From positions 1 to 54,895 of the forward strand of contig LSSL01000249.1 in NCBI GenBank assembly GCA_001953115.1: DNA of 54,895 bases, written 5' to 3'. Below the pieces are notes generated by a model. That model was not told the origin of the DNA, ran no database searches, and saw only the letters and a program-made list of their open reading frames with translations. The translations under genes were made by a program, and so were the position numbers. The DNA comes from Smittium mucronatum (Eukaryota > Kickxellomycota > Harpellomycetes > Harpellales > Legeriomycetaceae). Below are positions 1 to 15,969 of this stretch, in pieces; position 1 is the first letter of the stretch, and each line of letters begins with the position of its first letter.

Positions 1-3000
1 TTTCTCATTTTTTTTTTTTTTTTTGTCTTCATTCAAAATTCACAGAAAATGTCTGAAAAAATGGCAGATTCTCATGTTACTTTTTTTCACTATATTTTTA
101 GATATAATATTTTATTTTGATATATAATATTTTATTTTGATATATAATATATTATTTTTATATTCAACTATATATAGTTAATATATATATATTTATTAAA
201 TTATCAAAATATTTCGTATTACTTTATCAAAAAAGATATCTTTTAGTGTTATTATTTTAGGTTATAAATCTTTTTTACGTGCTTTAATGATAATTTTTAA
301 TAATTTAAATATATTTATGACTTTGTATGAAATTCATAAAGATAATTAAATTTTTTTATTTTATCCATTTTTTTCTTTTTTAAACATAAATTATAAAAAA
401 TCTTTAAAGTGTGAATATTGAATATAGATTTTATACCCTGAAAAAATTTCGAACACAAAAACTTTTTTATTCAAATACTCATTTATCGGGATTATCAAAC
501 TATTAGATTTCTTTTAATTATTATGTATTCGCATTCTTTAGAATACTAAATTTCGATAAAAATAATAATAATGATGCATCTTATTCTTCATTTAAAATAT
601 ATATATGAATTATGATAATTAATATGCATTTTTATGTTGATAATAATTTATTTTTTCAATTTTATGATTTTAAAAATTAGAAAATCGGGGTATATATTAA
701 TAAATGTTGCAAATCTATATTATTTAATATATATTTTCTTATTTTATACGTAGTCAGCTATATATTTAGAATGGATGTTTATTTAAATAGATATAATTAT
801 CATTGTATTCAATAAATTTTAATTCAAGAGGTATATATATATTTAGTACACAATTTTTAGTTATTATATCAGGAAATTAAATTAGACATATTATTAATTA
901 GCCAAGAAATTAACTATTTTTAATTTTAATGTAATTTTTAAAATACATGATAATTTATATGAATATTATAATCCTAATAATTTATATTTTATAATTAAAA
1001 TCGTTTTTCATTATCTTATTTATAATTTAATGGATAAACATAAGCATTATTATGGTTTATAATTATACTGATAAATAGGGATTACAAATTTTTTAATAGG
1101 AAGTTACTATTTAATTATAATTTTATTATCATTAATTGTCGAATTAAACATATTTATATCTAAAATCTCTCAAAAAAAACCAAATAATTAATATTTTTAT
1201 TTTAATAATTACAAATAGAAATAATTTATTTAAAAAATTTTATGCGCAATAAAATGATTTAAAAATTAATTGAGTTTAATTTCTATACACTTTTTCTTAA
1301 AAAATTTATTCTCGAAAACCTAAAAAAAGTAATCCTAACAAATTAAATATTTTGAGCAGATGGAAAAAATAAAATTGAATTCCTCAACAATTTTAGGGAT
1401 AAATTATCTGTAGTTTGCTGATAAAAAATTTTACAATTTTTTCAGAGAACTTTTAAGAATTTCTTTAAATTAATTTAATACGAGAATTTGATTAAATCTA
1501 TTGGATCATCATCACTTTTAAAATCGAATACAATATAACCAAATATTTTTTTTATATTTGATTGAATATAATTATCATAAAAAACAAAATATTAAAAAGT
1601 ATTTATTAATTTTAAAATAAGGATTACAATGGAAATAATTTTATAAAATAAGTTAAATAAATATAAAATATATTAACTGTGATATATTATAGATATTTAA
1701 TTATTCACAATGAATATTATGAGAAAGATAAAAAATGTATTTAAAATTAGAAAAAGAATATGTATAATTTATATCGCAAATATTTAGACTTTTTTCTTTA
1801 TAAATATAAATATAATTTACATTTAAATTCAATATTATTGATATTTTTAGAACGAAATATACATTATTAAAAGAATAAATAGATAAAACTCGGCTTTAAT
1901 AAGATGTTATAATAATTCTATTATAGTGTAAAAAAGTAAAGCAATAAATTATAACTCATTATTATCTTCTGAATAAAATAAAAAATATATAGATTAATTA
2001 ATATTCAATAAAAAATTTAATTAAAAAATAATTTTTTATTTATTATTTCAGAATTAATAAACAAATAAAATAAATTCTGGTTCAAAATTTTATAATAAAA
2101 AAATGAACTGAAAAAAATTTTAATATAATATTCATGCCCAAAAGCCTTTAAAATTTCAAAAATTCTTTTAAATGAGAAAATTTTCTCGAATTTTCGTTTT
2201 ATGTGCTCTTATTTTATTTCTCATAGTCCATCAATATTTATATTGGTAATTTCTTTATCTATTAAATAATTAAAAAATGAAAATTGTAAATAAATTTTAT
2301 AATACTACAGTAAAGAATATATACACTCTTTTGAAAATTAATTAAAGAGATATTACTAGTATTAAATAGTTTTAGATTTTATAAATATTATTTTTCTTTG
2401 AATATTTTTTATCCAAGAAAAAAATCAGTAATACAAAAATTTTTTTAGAATTGGTAAAGAAGTAAAAAAAAATGAAATATTTGTGAACTTTGAACTGATT
2501 TATCGACTTTAAAAAAGTATAGTTTGTAATTTGTTTATGTTAGGGTAAAAATAATTATAAATAATTCTAGTAATATTACTTATTATGAATTTAATTAAAT
2601 CTTGTTAATAAAATCTCAGTTTATTTTTCAGTGGATCTATATAAAGATCTTATTATCAAATCAATAAAAAATAATAAATAGTTAAAGAAATTGAAAAACA
2701 TATATAAATTGATTTTATTGAAAAAAAAATTTTTTTAGAGAAATAAGTGATAATTTATAGGTTGAGAACAGTAAAATTTTTTTAATGTAAAAAAATAATT
2801 AGATAAATGAAGTTTTAAACTACCTATATTAAATAATATTTATAATATTAAATTTTTTTATTTAAATTAAATGTAATTATGGTCTAAAGAAATTATCGTT
2901 TTATCATTTTTAGAAATATAAAAAAAGATGTGATTAAAGATATCAATTATTATTAATGATTAATCTAGAAAATTCCCTCATATATTTCTGTTTTAAAGAT

Positions 3001-6000
3001 ATAAAAATTCATATTGATAAATTAGTACACCCAAATTATAATATGCATGAAATATTCTGTCAAAGAACATCTTTAAAAACTCGTTTACTTAATTTAATAT
3101 TCTATTAGCTCATTTTTAGATTGAAAAATATAAAAATAATGTTAAATATGATTGGATATTAGATTTTAATTTTTTATTATAGATATCAACTACTCTAATT
3201 TTCTTAAATATGTGATTTAAGGTTTATTTTTATGAAATATTCGATAATATAAAAAAATTATAGTTGATTTATTTGAGTATAAATACTATAATTACTACCG
3301 AAAAATATTTAATAAAGTATTTATGGATTGAATACATCAGTAAAAAATCAGTAATCTATTATCTAACCTTTATTAAAAAAAGCAGTTTTTTATGTCAAAA
3401 TTTACTTAATTATTTCAAAATGGAATAATTCTGAGATTCATACTAACTAGAATTGTTTTAACTATTTTTAACTTTTTATATTATTTTATAATAAATGTGA
3501 AAAAATAAATTAAAAAATGATAAAATTTATTCTAATATATTTATTTAGATTATTCAAAGAAAATTTCTCATTAAATTAATGGTAAAAAATTTATTTCTTT
3601 CATATAAAACTAGTTGTGACTTTTAACGGAAGATTTAATATATTAAGCATAAAAAATACTAACTTGTAATTATAAACTTAATTTAATGTAAATAAATGGA
3701 TAAAAAATTTAAAATATTAGATTAAGCCTCTGCATAATTTATACCATTTTTTGATAAAAATCATGATAAAAAAATCAAAATACTAGTTTTTATGTTATTT
3801 TTTTTTAATATAAAATTTATAAATAATTTATAAATTGATATTTTCATAGTAATTCTTTTTTGATAGTTATATTTCATATTTTTTAGGATAATTTTTCTTA
3901 TAAAATAATCTATATATTCAAAAAGTACACTATTACCAGTCAAGATTTATGAATTTTGGAGTTAGAACTTGTACCTAATCAAAAAAATAAATAAATTCTA
4001 TTAAATATTTTTCCAGTACTAATATGACTCATATCTTTTTGATCATACAGTTATAAATTTTCTTCCACATTTTATCTATCAATGATTCTAATATTTCATT
4101 TTATTAAATTTATAAAGAATTTTTGTAAGCATCAAAATTATAAATAAGGTTAAATAATTTCAGGAATTTTTCAAAACTAAAACCTAATTATATTCCCGCT
4201 AAAAAGAACAAAATCAATATTTATTTTATGCCTTAACTGAGTAGAAATGTAGGTCTTATTAACACAATAATTATGTTTATCTAAAAGAATTAAATTTTAT
4301 TGTAATTAATTAATTTATTTTCTAACCGCTTTCATGTTTTCAATATTGAAGAAGTTATATTAATGTGTTGATGATAGTCAAACTAATTCTAAAAAATTTC
4401 GTTTACAAAATCATTTTAGTTGTATAAAGAAATAATAAATGAAAAAATATCACTTTAAAATATCAAAATGTTAAAAATACATATATATATAACTTTTTCC
4501 CATATCTTGTTACCGTGTCAATATATATAGATTTTATGAATAAAAATTTTTTTTTTAAAATTTTGATATCTAAATTTGGATAAAAAATAGCCATTTATTA
4601 TTAAACCCAGGAATATGATAAAATTTATTTAAGGGAATTTCATGGTACCTAAATTTTGTTATAACTAGTGAAAGATAAAAAAATTTTATCCCAATACTGA
4701 TTATTCAAGAAATTATTTATAAAATTCTATATAAGATTTCTTTGATTAATTTTTAAGTTGAAATCATTATACAATATTATCAAAACAAAGTGTTTTAAAC
4801 GATTTACTGAATTTAAAAATGTATTATTCATTAATTTATAGCCTTAGATTTACAATTTTTTGAATTTACCTTATGATATGAAATTATTAAATTTTTTTTA
4901 GATATTATAGAGTTTTATAGTTCAGTAATCTATTAATTCGTTTTTTTATATTATATTTGATAAAATAATATCAGTTATATTAAATTTATAATATCATAAA
5001 TTTTAATTTCTTAAGATTTAATAGTTAAAAAAAGTAAACACTGACTAAAAAATATAAATACAATATTATATATAAAAAAATGCGTTTTGATAAAAATTTA
5101 AGGGGTTTTTTTAAGAATTATTAACAATTAGTCGTATTTTATTAATTTATAAAATAAATTTTTTAACCAGTCAAAGACTAAACCTCATGAATAAAATATG
5201 TTATTATTTATAATGTCTATTAACATTTAAAATCTATTTTATCTTAACTCATTTATATACAAAAACAATTTTTCACCATTTACTATTAAAAATTTTCATC
5301 CAAGATAATGATTATGTGATTTTTATGTAATTTGGGGTTTAGGGATAGAATTGTTCAGATGATATAATAGGTATTATAGGGATTTTAAGAATTTAGAATT
5401 TTTTCCAAAGGGTAAAAAAGATCTTTAAATACTTTATTAAATATTTTTAATATTAATGATTTTTTCAAATAACGTTTAATTTCGTGATTAAACAAAATTT
5501 AATTATTTTATATTCAATTATATTTAATTGAAGTCTCGAAGAAAAACAATAAAGAGGAAATTCTTGTATAATTAAAAAATATAAAAATTTTATTTAATTA
5601 GTATTGAAATATTTTTTTTCATTCTTTACTTTTATTTTTTAAGATATAAAATACTAATAAAAAATTCCAGTATGATAGGTTTATAAAATTGACATAAATT
5701 TATTTTGTAAAAATAACTTATTTATTTTGATAAAATATTTTCGGATCAATAATGGATATTCTCTCCAACATTAATACTTATATTAATAAATAATATATTT
5801 CGAAAAATGGGCTTTAATTAATTTTTGATTCAGCATCAATATTAAAAAAACTAAAAAAAAGGTTTAAATTAACTTATTTTTTTATTTAATAAAATTATTT
5901 GCGGGAATTATTTGTATTCTATTATTGTATCTATTAAAAATATACATGTAAATATAATATTGCATTAAAATAATTATAAATAATTAGAAATCTAAAGCTA

Positions 6001-9000
6001 AATAATCTGTCAAATTTTAAATTATTGCTTAATAAATTGGAATTTCAGATTTTTAGTTTATATTTATATTTTTGGATCAATTTATTTAAATAATAATCAA
6101 TTTTCATTGAGTAAACCAACAAATATTCGAATAGCTTAAAATAAGAATTAAAAATTCTAAGGAAAAACATTAATATCATATATCATAGCTATTTTCACTA
6201 CTTTGAAGAGCTCAGAATCTTTTTTATCTGAATATTAAACTCTAATTATATACCATTATATTTTTAATTATATATAATGTGCTTACAGATAAATTTGTAA
6301 TATTTACATCTAATAAACCATTGTTGTTTTCTCCAAATATGATCAAATATATAGCTAATTTCACGAATTGATCCTTTATAATAATTTTATTTATTTAAGT
6401 TCATAATAAGGATTATTAAATAAAAGAAACTCAATTTACATGGAATACTTTTATCGGTGTTTTATCTTATGAAACAGATTTAAATTATTATTATTATTTA
6501 TTTAATAAGTAAAGTGCCTTATTTTCAACTATAAAATTAAGATTATATTTTAAAATTAAATTTTCTGATTCAAAAAATATAAAAGATAAACATTATTTAT
6601 TATTGCATTATTGCATTATTTATAATTTTTAACTTAAAAAAGCTATTTGCTGATATATAAATAATAAAGTTTTGTAATTTGTTTAATATAAAAAATCAAA
6701 TCAATTTTTTTGGCGTATTAATTAAATAAATAGTTAAAGTATCATTTAATTCAGAAAATTTCTAAAAAAATCCAAATTAACGATAAAAAAAGAAATACAA
6801 TATTTTATATAATATTAAAAAAATCATAAAACAAAAAAATAAGTTAAATATAATATTTAAAAAGAATAATATGATTTTTAAGTGTTTATAAAATTTTTTT
6901 TTTGGATTTTGAATGAAGAAAAATGTTATTGAAAAATGATTTTCGTCATTTTTTAATCTAACAAATATATAATAAGATATATTTAAGCATGATTTAAATC
7001 ACTGTATTATTATTGTGCATCTAAAATATGATTATAGATATTAGGTGTTTTTAAAATAAATATAAAATATAATCATCATTTTTTCACCTATTTTAATGGT
7101 CTAACTAATTTTGGACTAAATTATCCCTATGTTTCAAATATGATACATAATTCACTTTTTTTTAATATTTAAATTGAAAGTTGGAGCGATCCAATCTACT
7201 TTGTGTTAAATTTATCCTATTTTACTCACATTAAACGTAACTCAGATTCTTTTGAGACATGAATATAAGGTCAAATTCCCAATTTTGAGAAATCAACGAT
7301 TTCATCATCAGTTTTATATTCCTGTATTTAAATATTGTCTTTTAATTTATAATAAGCCTGATTATTACTCAATATTAGTTATTTCTTCGAATTTAATGTA
7401 AACCACACTTTACAATCACTGATTTCATAATCTCGGTGAAATTTTTATAATATCACCAAAAAATAGTAGAAAAGACATAATTAAAATTTTAGAATTATTT
7501 AATACAAAAAAATTTCACCATTCGAGCTTAAAAAAAAGAAAGGCTAACATCTCTTATTCAAAATTAAAACAATCATATGAATGAATATATTTCAAAAATA
7601 CATCTTTTATCATATTTAAATAAGGTCTCGTGGGTTTTTATTATTGCTGTTAGAGTTAATAAAAAATATATATTCTAAAAAAATCATATTCAAATACTCA
7701 AAATTTTGTAGAGTTTCATTTATATAGTGAGTGATATTATTGAATATATCATAATAATCCTAACTTAAGGTATAAAAATATCTGATCATTCAAATTAGAG
7801 TCTCTTTTAATATCGTAAATGAATAAATTTATCATCATTAAATTAAATTTTAGTTTTTAGAAAATTATCTTATAATAATTTTTAAAATCATAAAAAAATA
7901 TTTACAGATGATAAATTTTTTATTATGAATTCTCAGAAAATAAATATATTGATACTTTGTAAATTATGTTAAAAAATCATTGTATAATTTGTCCATTCAA
8001 ACTATTAGAAATTATTTCTCATATAATCATGGTAATTAGTCTCAAAAAATAAATTATTTTTTAGTTAGGAATTTTAAAATGAAAAATAACAGTTTGATCT
8101 TACTTATTCACATATATTTATAACAATATTATTATACATAATATAATGTTTATAGTTCAGAAACTCTGTTTTTTAGTTTTTTAATAATTGATTTTTTAAA
8201 ATAAGTTAAATATCTTTTTTTAAAACATGAATTAGCGAAACTATTGTGAAATAAAAAATTTAATAATATATTTAAATTATCAAAAAATATTAAATAATTA
8301 TAAAATTGTTAACTGTAGCTCAATTAATAATAATTAAAAATGACATTAAATTGTTTGCAAATACAAATAATATCAAATTAAATTTTTTTAGGTTTTTTTC
8401 TATTATTTTTTACATTTAGTTTTAAATTTTTTTATCTAAATAATGAAAATTTTAATAATTGATTTAATTATAAAAGTTGGAGATCTGTGATAAATACGAT
8501 TTTCATCTAATTTTTTAAAGGAAGAATTTTATAAGAATCAAATAAAGAAAAAGACTTTATAATATTATGAATACTCTAATTATTTTCAAAAACAAATCTT
8601 TTTAAATTTTTCTTCCAGATAATTCATTAATTTTTGGGGTTCTTAATATTTTCTAACCGAAATATTCGTGTTAATACAATAATTTTTTTAAAGAAATTTA
8701 GTATTCTCTAATTACATTATTAATTTTTCGGCACTTATGCTAAATATATATTAATTCATGAATAGAATTTCAATTAGAGAATTGGCTTAATATCTTTTTT
8801 TTACAAGTTCTTGCAGCAAATTTTTTTGAGAAATAAAAATAAAGCATAATTTTTTAAATAAAAGATTTATATATCAACATAAATTCTACTAGAATTAAAA
8901 AAATTATTTATTTAAAAAAATATGATAAAAAATTTAGAATTTTTTTTAAATCCAAGGGATTTATTTATTTAAAAATTGCTATTTTTTATTATAATCAATA

Positions 9001-12000
9001 AAACAATGATGAAATGGGGTTTGATTGAATGAAATATTAATATTATAATACTTTTCATTTTTTTCATATGGTCGAGATTAAAATATTAAGAAAAATTATT
9101 GTTGATCAGTGCTTAATATTCATCTTACCATAAAATTGTATTATTTAGTATCATTTCAAGTAAATATATATATATTCAACACCGTTAAATATGAATTTAT
9201 AACCTTTTTTCTATTTATTAGTATCCATTTTATTCATTAAAAAAATTTACTCGGAAAATAAAAATAATTATTTTTGGTTATTATAGACAATGAAAAAATT
9301 ATTAACTGATATTTTGTATATATTTTTCTTTCAAATATAATCCCTTACTTTTAAGTTATATTATTTAGTTATATAAATTTATAATAATTTTTAACATTAA
9401 CAAAATAGTATTCTTATTATTAACTAATAGACCTATTTTTTTCAATTGTTTAAATGGCTTATTTTTTGAGATTTTGATCAAATAAATGTTTTGAATTTTT
9501 AAAAGAAAAATTTCAGAATTATTCTCAGAAAAAATTAAATTGAATTGAAGATAATTAATGTTTGAATATATAAATAATAAATCATAATTTTTGAAATTTT
9601 AAATAAGGGGTTTTTTTATTTTTTTGTTTTATTTAGAAATAATTTTAATTTAAATATAGAAAGCAAAATATTCAAAATTAAATTTCTAATAGGAGTTTTT
9701 TAAGATGAAGTTTTTGTAATAAAATTATCAAACTAAATACAAAATTATGAGCTAAATTATCAATTTTTAATTAATGTGATTCGAAATATTAATGTTAAAA
9801 ATGTAAATATATTATTTTTAAAATGTTCTAAAATTAATAAAATAATTAATAATATTACTATAATTCTGTTTTTGATATCCAAAAGCAAAAATTAACTATT
9901 TTTTTTAAAAGAAATTCGATTAAGGCTACCAATAATTACTAATTTATTTTATATCGGAGTTTTTTGAAATACATTATTTATAAATAATCAAATAAATATA
10001 TTAAAACAAATATTTTTACTTTTAGAATCAATTGGCCTTTATATAATTATAGTTTAAACTTATGCTATTAAAAAAAAAAAAAAAAATTATTCAGTTAACA
10101 AAAAGTAAATAAGTGTTTATAACTATTAAAGTTACAGAACTACTAAAAATTATTATCGGATATTTAATTATTTTCTGGAAACCAAGTAACAAAATAAATC
10201 CAAGATGTTTTAAATATGAAATAAACACTATTAAATATTGACATATATTAATTATATTAAAATTGAGTGTTTTATTTGAAATTTCATAAAGTTGCGAAAT
10301 TTTAAATAATTTAATTAAGTTTAGTTAATTTTTAATAAGGAAAATTTAATTATGAGCCAATCCTTTAAAAATTACAAATTAGAAAAAAAATCTACAAAAT
10401 TAAAATTTTGGCTAATTGAAATAAGTTTAAAAAGATGGCTATTAATTGACTAGACCATAGTTATGCATTTTTCCTTTAAATAATTCGTAAATAATTTAGT
10501 AAAAAAGTTTGTAGAATGCATATCATTTTTTAGATTTGGTTTTTTTTGAAATATAAAATAAATAATTTACTTTATAGTAATAATAATAGGAACTATTTAT
10601 TATGGCTTGATATCATTTAGATTATTTATTTATGATTTTTTTCTAAAAAAAATATTATATTAGATTTTTAACTAAATAATATTATTAATTAAAATTTAAT
10701 TAATAATTGAGTCTTTTTCTATAAATTATAATAAAATCACATCATGATCATGAGTATTATCAAAAAAAAATAATTAGATATTTTTGATCACCTTCAAATA
10801 AAATTTTTTTAATTGCTCTTTTCTTAAATTTTGAGCTTAAAATTTATATATAAAAGTGGAAAATATAATAAATAATTTTTAAATCTAATAAAAAATAATA
10901 GTTTCTCATCGAGAATTATTATATATTGTCAAAATGGACATAAGAATAAATAAATTAGAATACATATAATTATCTCTTATGCTATCTTTATGATAAACAT
11001 ATGATATGAAACTTAATATATATATAGAAATGAAATATTTTTAATTCAATATTAATATATTTGCACCAAGTTTAAAATAATTATTAACCAAGTTTAATCG
11101 ATATATTTGAGTTTTTTCTAATAAAAGTGTTCTATAATCAAAGCCATAGTATTAGACTATAGATAATTTTCAATTCCATCCTTAAAAAAATTAAAAGATA
11201 TATATATTTTAAAATCTACTTTTTAATCTTTATCTGATATTTAGAAAATCATTTGGTTTAGTTTTTCTTTCAAAAAAACTTTTATTATGAGTTATTTTCT
11301 TCAAAATAATCTAGAAAAAGATAAAAAATTTAATCATTGAATATTAAATAGTTTTATTATAAATTCAAATTAAAAAAAAAAAATCATTTATTTAAAAGCT
11401 TATTTTCATTCAGGTTTAATTCTATGTATTTTTAACATTAATCGCCGATAATTTTTTAAATAACAGGAGTTAAAAAATTAAAAGGGAAATTAATGTTTAA
11501 TTTATTTTAATTTTAATAAAAGGTTAAATAATGCTAGTAATTCCCAATAATTTTTTTTTTTCGGATTTTTATTTATATATTTTTTTGAAAAAATTGATCT
11601 ATTTGAAACTAATTTTCTCCCTAGAAATTTATTTACAACTACTCAAAAAAAATTATTAAGTTCTATTTTTTATGATATTATCTATGATGCAAGTTTTTTT
11701 TTAAATATTTGTATATAAGAAAAGATCTGAATTATCTTTTTTATAATATCACAAGGATTATTTTGATGTAGAAATAAAACCGAAAACATAATTGTTTAGG
11801 TGAAATTGTGGAAATTGTTTAATTTTTGCAATTTTAGCATTAATGATATTTACATATAATTTTTTTAATTTTTATTTCATTTTTTTAACCCATTTGTGTT
11901 ATAAAGAATCCATTATTCCTATTAATATATATCGAAATTTTCCCATTTCTTGATGTTATCATAAATATTTTTGAAAACTGGAGATTATCAGAGATGATAT

Positions 12001-15000
12001 ACTAAGATATAAAATAAATAACGAAAAAACTTATTTGTATATTATAAAGGTCATATTTTATCTTTTATTTTCATAATAATCAGATTTTTCAATTATAAGA
12101 ATAAAATTTTGCTTAATTAAGTTTAAATTCGATTTTTTTATTATTTAATTATAAAATTTTCTATAAAAAAATTTTAAAATTAAAATTTCATTGAATAAAT
12201 GATTTTTTTAACACAGAAAACTATCATTTTTTTATATAAATACTACTTAAAATCTGAATAAATTTATTTTGGACTATATATTTTTATTATTTAAATAAAG
12301 AATTTAGCAACTCTTTTTTTTAAAAATCTACCCTTGATTGATTAGTTAAATTAAAATTAAATTCAAGCATAAGCAACTAAAATTAATATTTTTTAACTTT
12401 ATTTCAGGGTATAATAAGAATTAATTATTTTTTTCAGATTATAAAAATAAAATATTCAAGAAATTTCATCATTTTTACTTTATCTAATAAAACGTTTTAA
12501 TTTTATCGGTAATTGTCTTTCAAAAGAGTTATGAATCTTTCATGATTTCAATAAATAGGTTAAAACAGTTATTAGATATTGGGCTATCAATTTTATTATA
12601 CTTGTATTTAATATTAATATTGAGTATTTTTAAGATATTTTTTTTTCGGGGGAGGGATATGCTATATTCTTCTATCCAGTTTCCAATAAAACGAAGTATT
12701 TTTTTATGGAAAATTTCTGGTTGAGCGTGATAACGCCATTTCAATTTTTAATAAAACGAAATTTCAATAACTTTTTAAGATGCCCATGTGTCAAAATGAC
12801 CGCATATCACTTAGAATCTCCAAATAATCTAATTAAAAACTTTGAGCTTCAGATTTTTATTTATTTCTAATAATATTTATTAAATGGTACTAAAAATATC
12901 ATTTTTATAAATCTGGAAAAAAAATTCTGTGCATAATACAAAAAAAAAATAACCTAATTCTAATTTTATATCAGATTTGTTTTAAGCTAGCCCAGGCTTT
13001 TAAAATTAATTTTTTAAATTTGTAAATTATATAACTAAAAACAAATCCAATTAAATTTCGTAGTACGTTCAAATCTAGTATATAAGCAAAAAAAAAATTA
13101 TGTTGCTATGATGACCATAAAAAGAAATTCATTGCTGATTAATTTTAATTTTGTCAATTATTTAGAATTCTAGTTAAGGAAAATGCAATAATTTTTTTTT
13201 ATAATTAAATAATGCTTATTTCAACTAATTTATTTAAAATAATCTGTTTTATAGGGATTTTATCCTTAATAAGAATTTATATATCATATTTAGCCCACTA
13301 AAAAATTTTAGGAATCAATTTTCAGTTTTTTTTTGTGGAAATTTTAGAATGTTACAATTTTTTTTTTGTATTTCAACTCCTCCAAAATGTATTATAATAT
13401 CCAATTAATTTTTAATTTTCTCGCATTAAGAGGGATTCCAACTTTTTATACACAACAGTGCTGTAAATGTATAATTATCAATAAAATACCCCCCATCGAG
13501 AATATTCAATTATTTTAAAAGCTCAAAATACAATAATATTATATTTTTGTCATTCAAATAGTAAATTGATAACGTAAATTTAATATTTTTTGATTTAAAA
13601 AGATTTAGAAAACTCGTTTATGAGGTTTATACCACGTATAATTTCATTGAATCCCCAATACAATGTTGAAAGTTAATTTTTTTTAATTTTCTAATTAAAA
13701 TATGAAAAAAAGATTAACTAAAGATTTTTTTATATGAAAAGATATAATATTCTAACCAGCTAAAAATAGATTTTTATTGTCTTAATTTAGAATTTATTAG
13801 ATTTTCTCGTCTCTTCATAACAAAAAATAACAAACTTTAATAATATTTTTTATACAAAAAATCTGTTCAAAAATTATAATATCTATGATTAATACGAGAA
13901 TAAAACAAGTTCCTTATAATATTTTTTTTCTAGATTATAAATATATTTTTTACACGATTTGGCGTATTTACTTCTGATTATCATATAAAATATGTTTGAA
14001 TTTCTCCTAAAATGATACATAGCCAAATAAAGAAAAAAATATCATAATTATTCGTAAAAATAAATAAATTAAAAAAATAACTATAGATCAGAAAAATATT
14101 TAAATTAGATGCATTGAAAAGAAATTGTATATTTGAATAAATGATCATTTTTTTTTAGCAATCGACTAGTTATAGCTAAATTAGCATAATTTTAATTTTG
14201 CTTAATTTTAATTCGAGTTATGTTTCCATAGATTATTATAATTAGAAATAAATTGTAAAAATAATATTTCATAATAAGTATTATTTTTATAAATAAAATA
14301 ATTTAGAAGGATTAAACCAAAAAAATATGCGATAAAAAAGATTTTTTTAATTTTTATAATGAAATAATGTAGTTTTTTAATAAGATCTGGGAATTCAAAT
14401 TGATCAAAGATAAATTTCTATACTAGTAAAATTTTATAGTAATTTTTATGAACGATAATATATTCATAAATTTATCTTAAATTGTGTTTTTTAATTTTAA
14501 CCTCAAGAAAAGTTAAAAAAAAATATGTAAATTCTTGTAAAAATCATTATAATATACATTTTATTAAGATTTTACACATATAATGATAAAAACTGCCTAT
14601 TGAACCTTCCCCCATCCCTGCATATATTGGAAACATAAAAAATCAATTAATTATGTGCCAGCTATTGGTTAAAATAATTTTTTTTGATATTAAAAAGTAA
14701 GTTAAATAATAGAAAAGCTCATTTAGAGATAATATATTAAATGCTTAATGTGATTTCTATAAAGATAAAATTAGAATTAACATCAATATTTTCAAGTCAG
14801 AGGAATTTTCGATAAGATACCTCTAAAAAAATAACTCCAGTTATTCACTAATGAAAGAAGCAAATCTTTTATTTACCCAGTTAAATGCGTTATGAATTAT
14901 TTTTTAGCGCTTAATTGCTGATTTTTTACCTATTATTTTTTTTAGTTGATTTGGTAATATCCAATATTAAATAAGGTAAAATCCTTTCAAAGCAGAAAAT

Positions 15001-15969
15001 ATTGCAGATTTTTATTTTTATGTTATCAGTAAATTCAAATATAGGCTCTAGAATTTTTTAAACTGTTAATAGATCAAATGTGGTATTATTTCAGCAGCTG
15101 TAAATCTTTACTCTTATAGATCTGAGAGTAAAAACCATAGATTAGTCTTTTAGCTAAATTCCATAAAAATATTAATATTATTTATAAGTTTTAAGATACA
15201 TCATTAAAATGAGAAAATTATAAATTTTAATTTACGAAAATAGGATTTATTCAAAAAACAGGATCTGGAAATTTTATATTATCTAAAATAAAAATAAAAA
15301 CTTTTTATTATTTGTCACTTTGAAGGACAGAGTTACAAAAAAAAACATCAATTTTAGCTCTATGTATATATATATATGTATATAATTGTGCCGATTTTTT
15401 GAAAATTAAATGGAGAATAATAAAATTCTGGGATAAAAATATAGCTTAGCACTGTACCAAAAAAATATCATAAGTTTAATGGCTTTCAATAAAAAAATTG
15501 AATTCTTTTTTAGACCAATTTTATAAATTTACTAACAATATCTACTCATTATTGGATAAATTAAAAAATTACCCATATTGAATTTGGATATTTCAAATAA
15601 TAAAAAATAATGAGAAATTGGTTTCAAAAGGAGATAAAGTGATTAAAATTTTTGCAATAACCTAATTGGATAAGTTTGTGGGTGGAGATTTTTTAATTAA
15701 ATTAAGTAGAAATTCTGATATATTTTTATTTATTTCAATGAAAAACCGTCTATCGATAAATATACAGTTATTTTGTTTAAAGCATAAATGGATCTTTAAT
15801 AAACAGCAAATAAATTTTATCATGATAGTATGATTCAATTCATTAAAAATAATTTAAATCTGGAGGTTTTTATTTCTGAACCTTTATTTTGCTAATTGGC
15901 CATTTATAATTTAGCAATAAGTAATTAATTAAATAATTAATGTTAAATAGAAATTAATTTGTGTATTTT
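1..15969. other. AT-rich gene-free tract, left part
   Basis: I see no gene, RNA gene or mobile element that I can support in this stretch. It is made of A/T runs and short TA-rich words, with G+C about 7-22% in lines I counted. The frames of 60-71 codons here (3761-3943 minus, 12529-12744 minus, 12542-12724 plus) are rich in Ile, Lys, Asn and Phe, and their number is about what chance gives at this composition. There are small local rises in G+C near 13485, 14605 and 12650 and a run of 17 A at 10070-10086. None of these resolves into a gene. Strongly decayed sequence could be hidden here. Confidence 0.7.
101..160. repeat. 20-bp tandem repeat, about 3 copies
   Basis: Three adjacent 20-bp units start at 101, 121 and 141. 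The core is ATATAATATTTTATTTTGA. The first two differ only at their first base, and the third diverges at its end. This is a short AT-rich minisatellite with no sign of function. Confidence 0.8.

Noticed and set aside
12529..12744. 71-codon minus and 60-codon plus frames overlapping each other
   Set aside because: Both lengths are expected by chance in AT-rich DNA and neither shows a domain.
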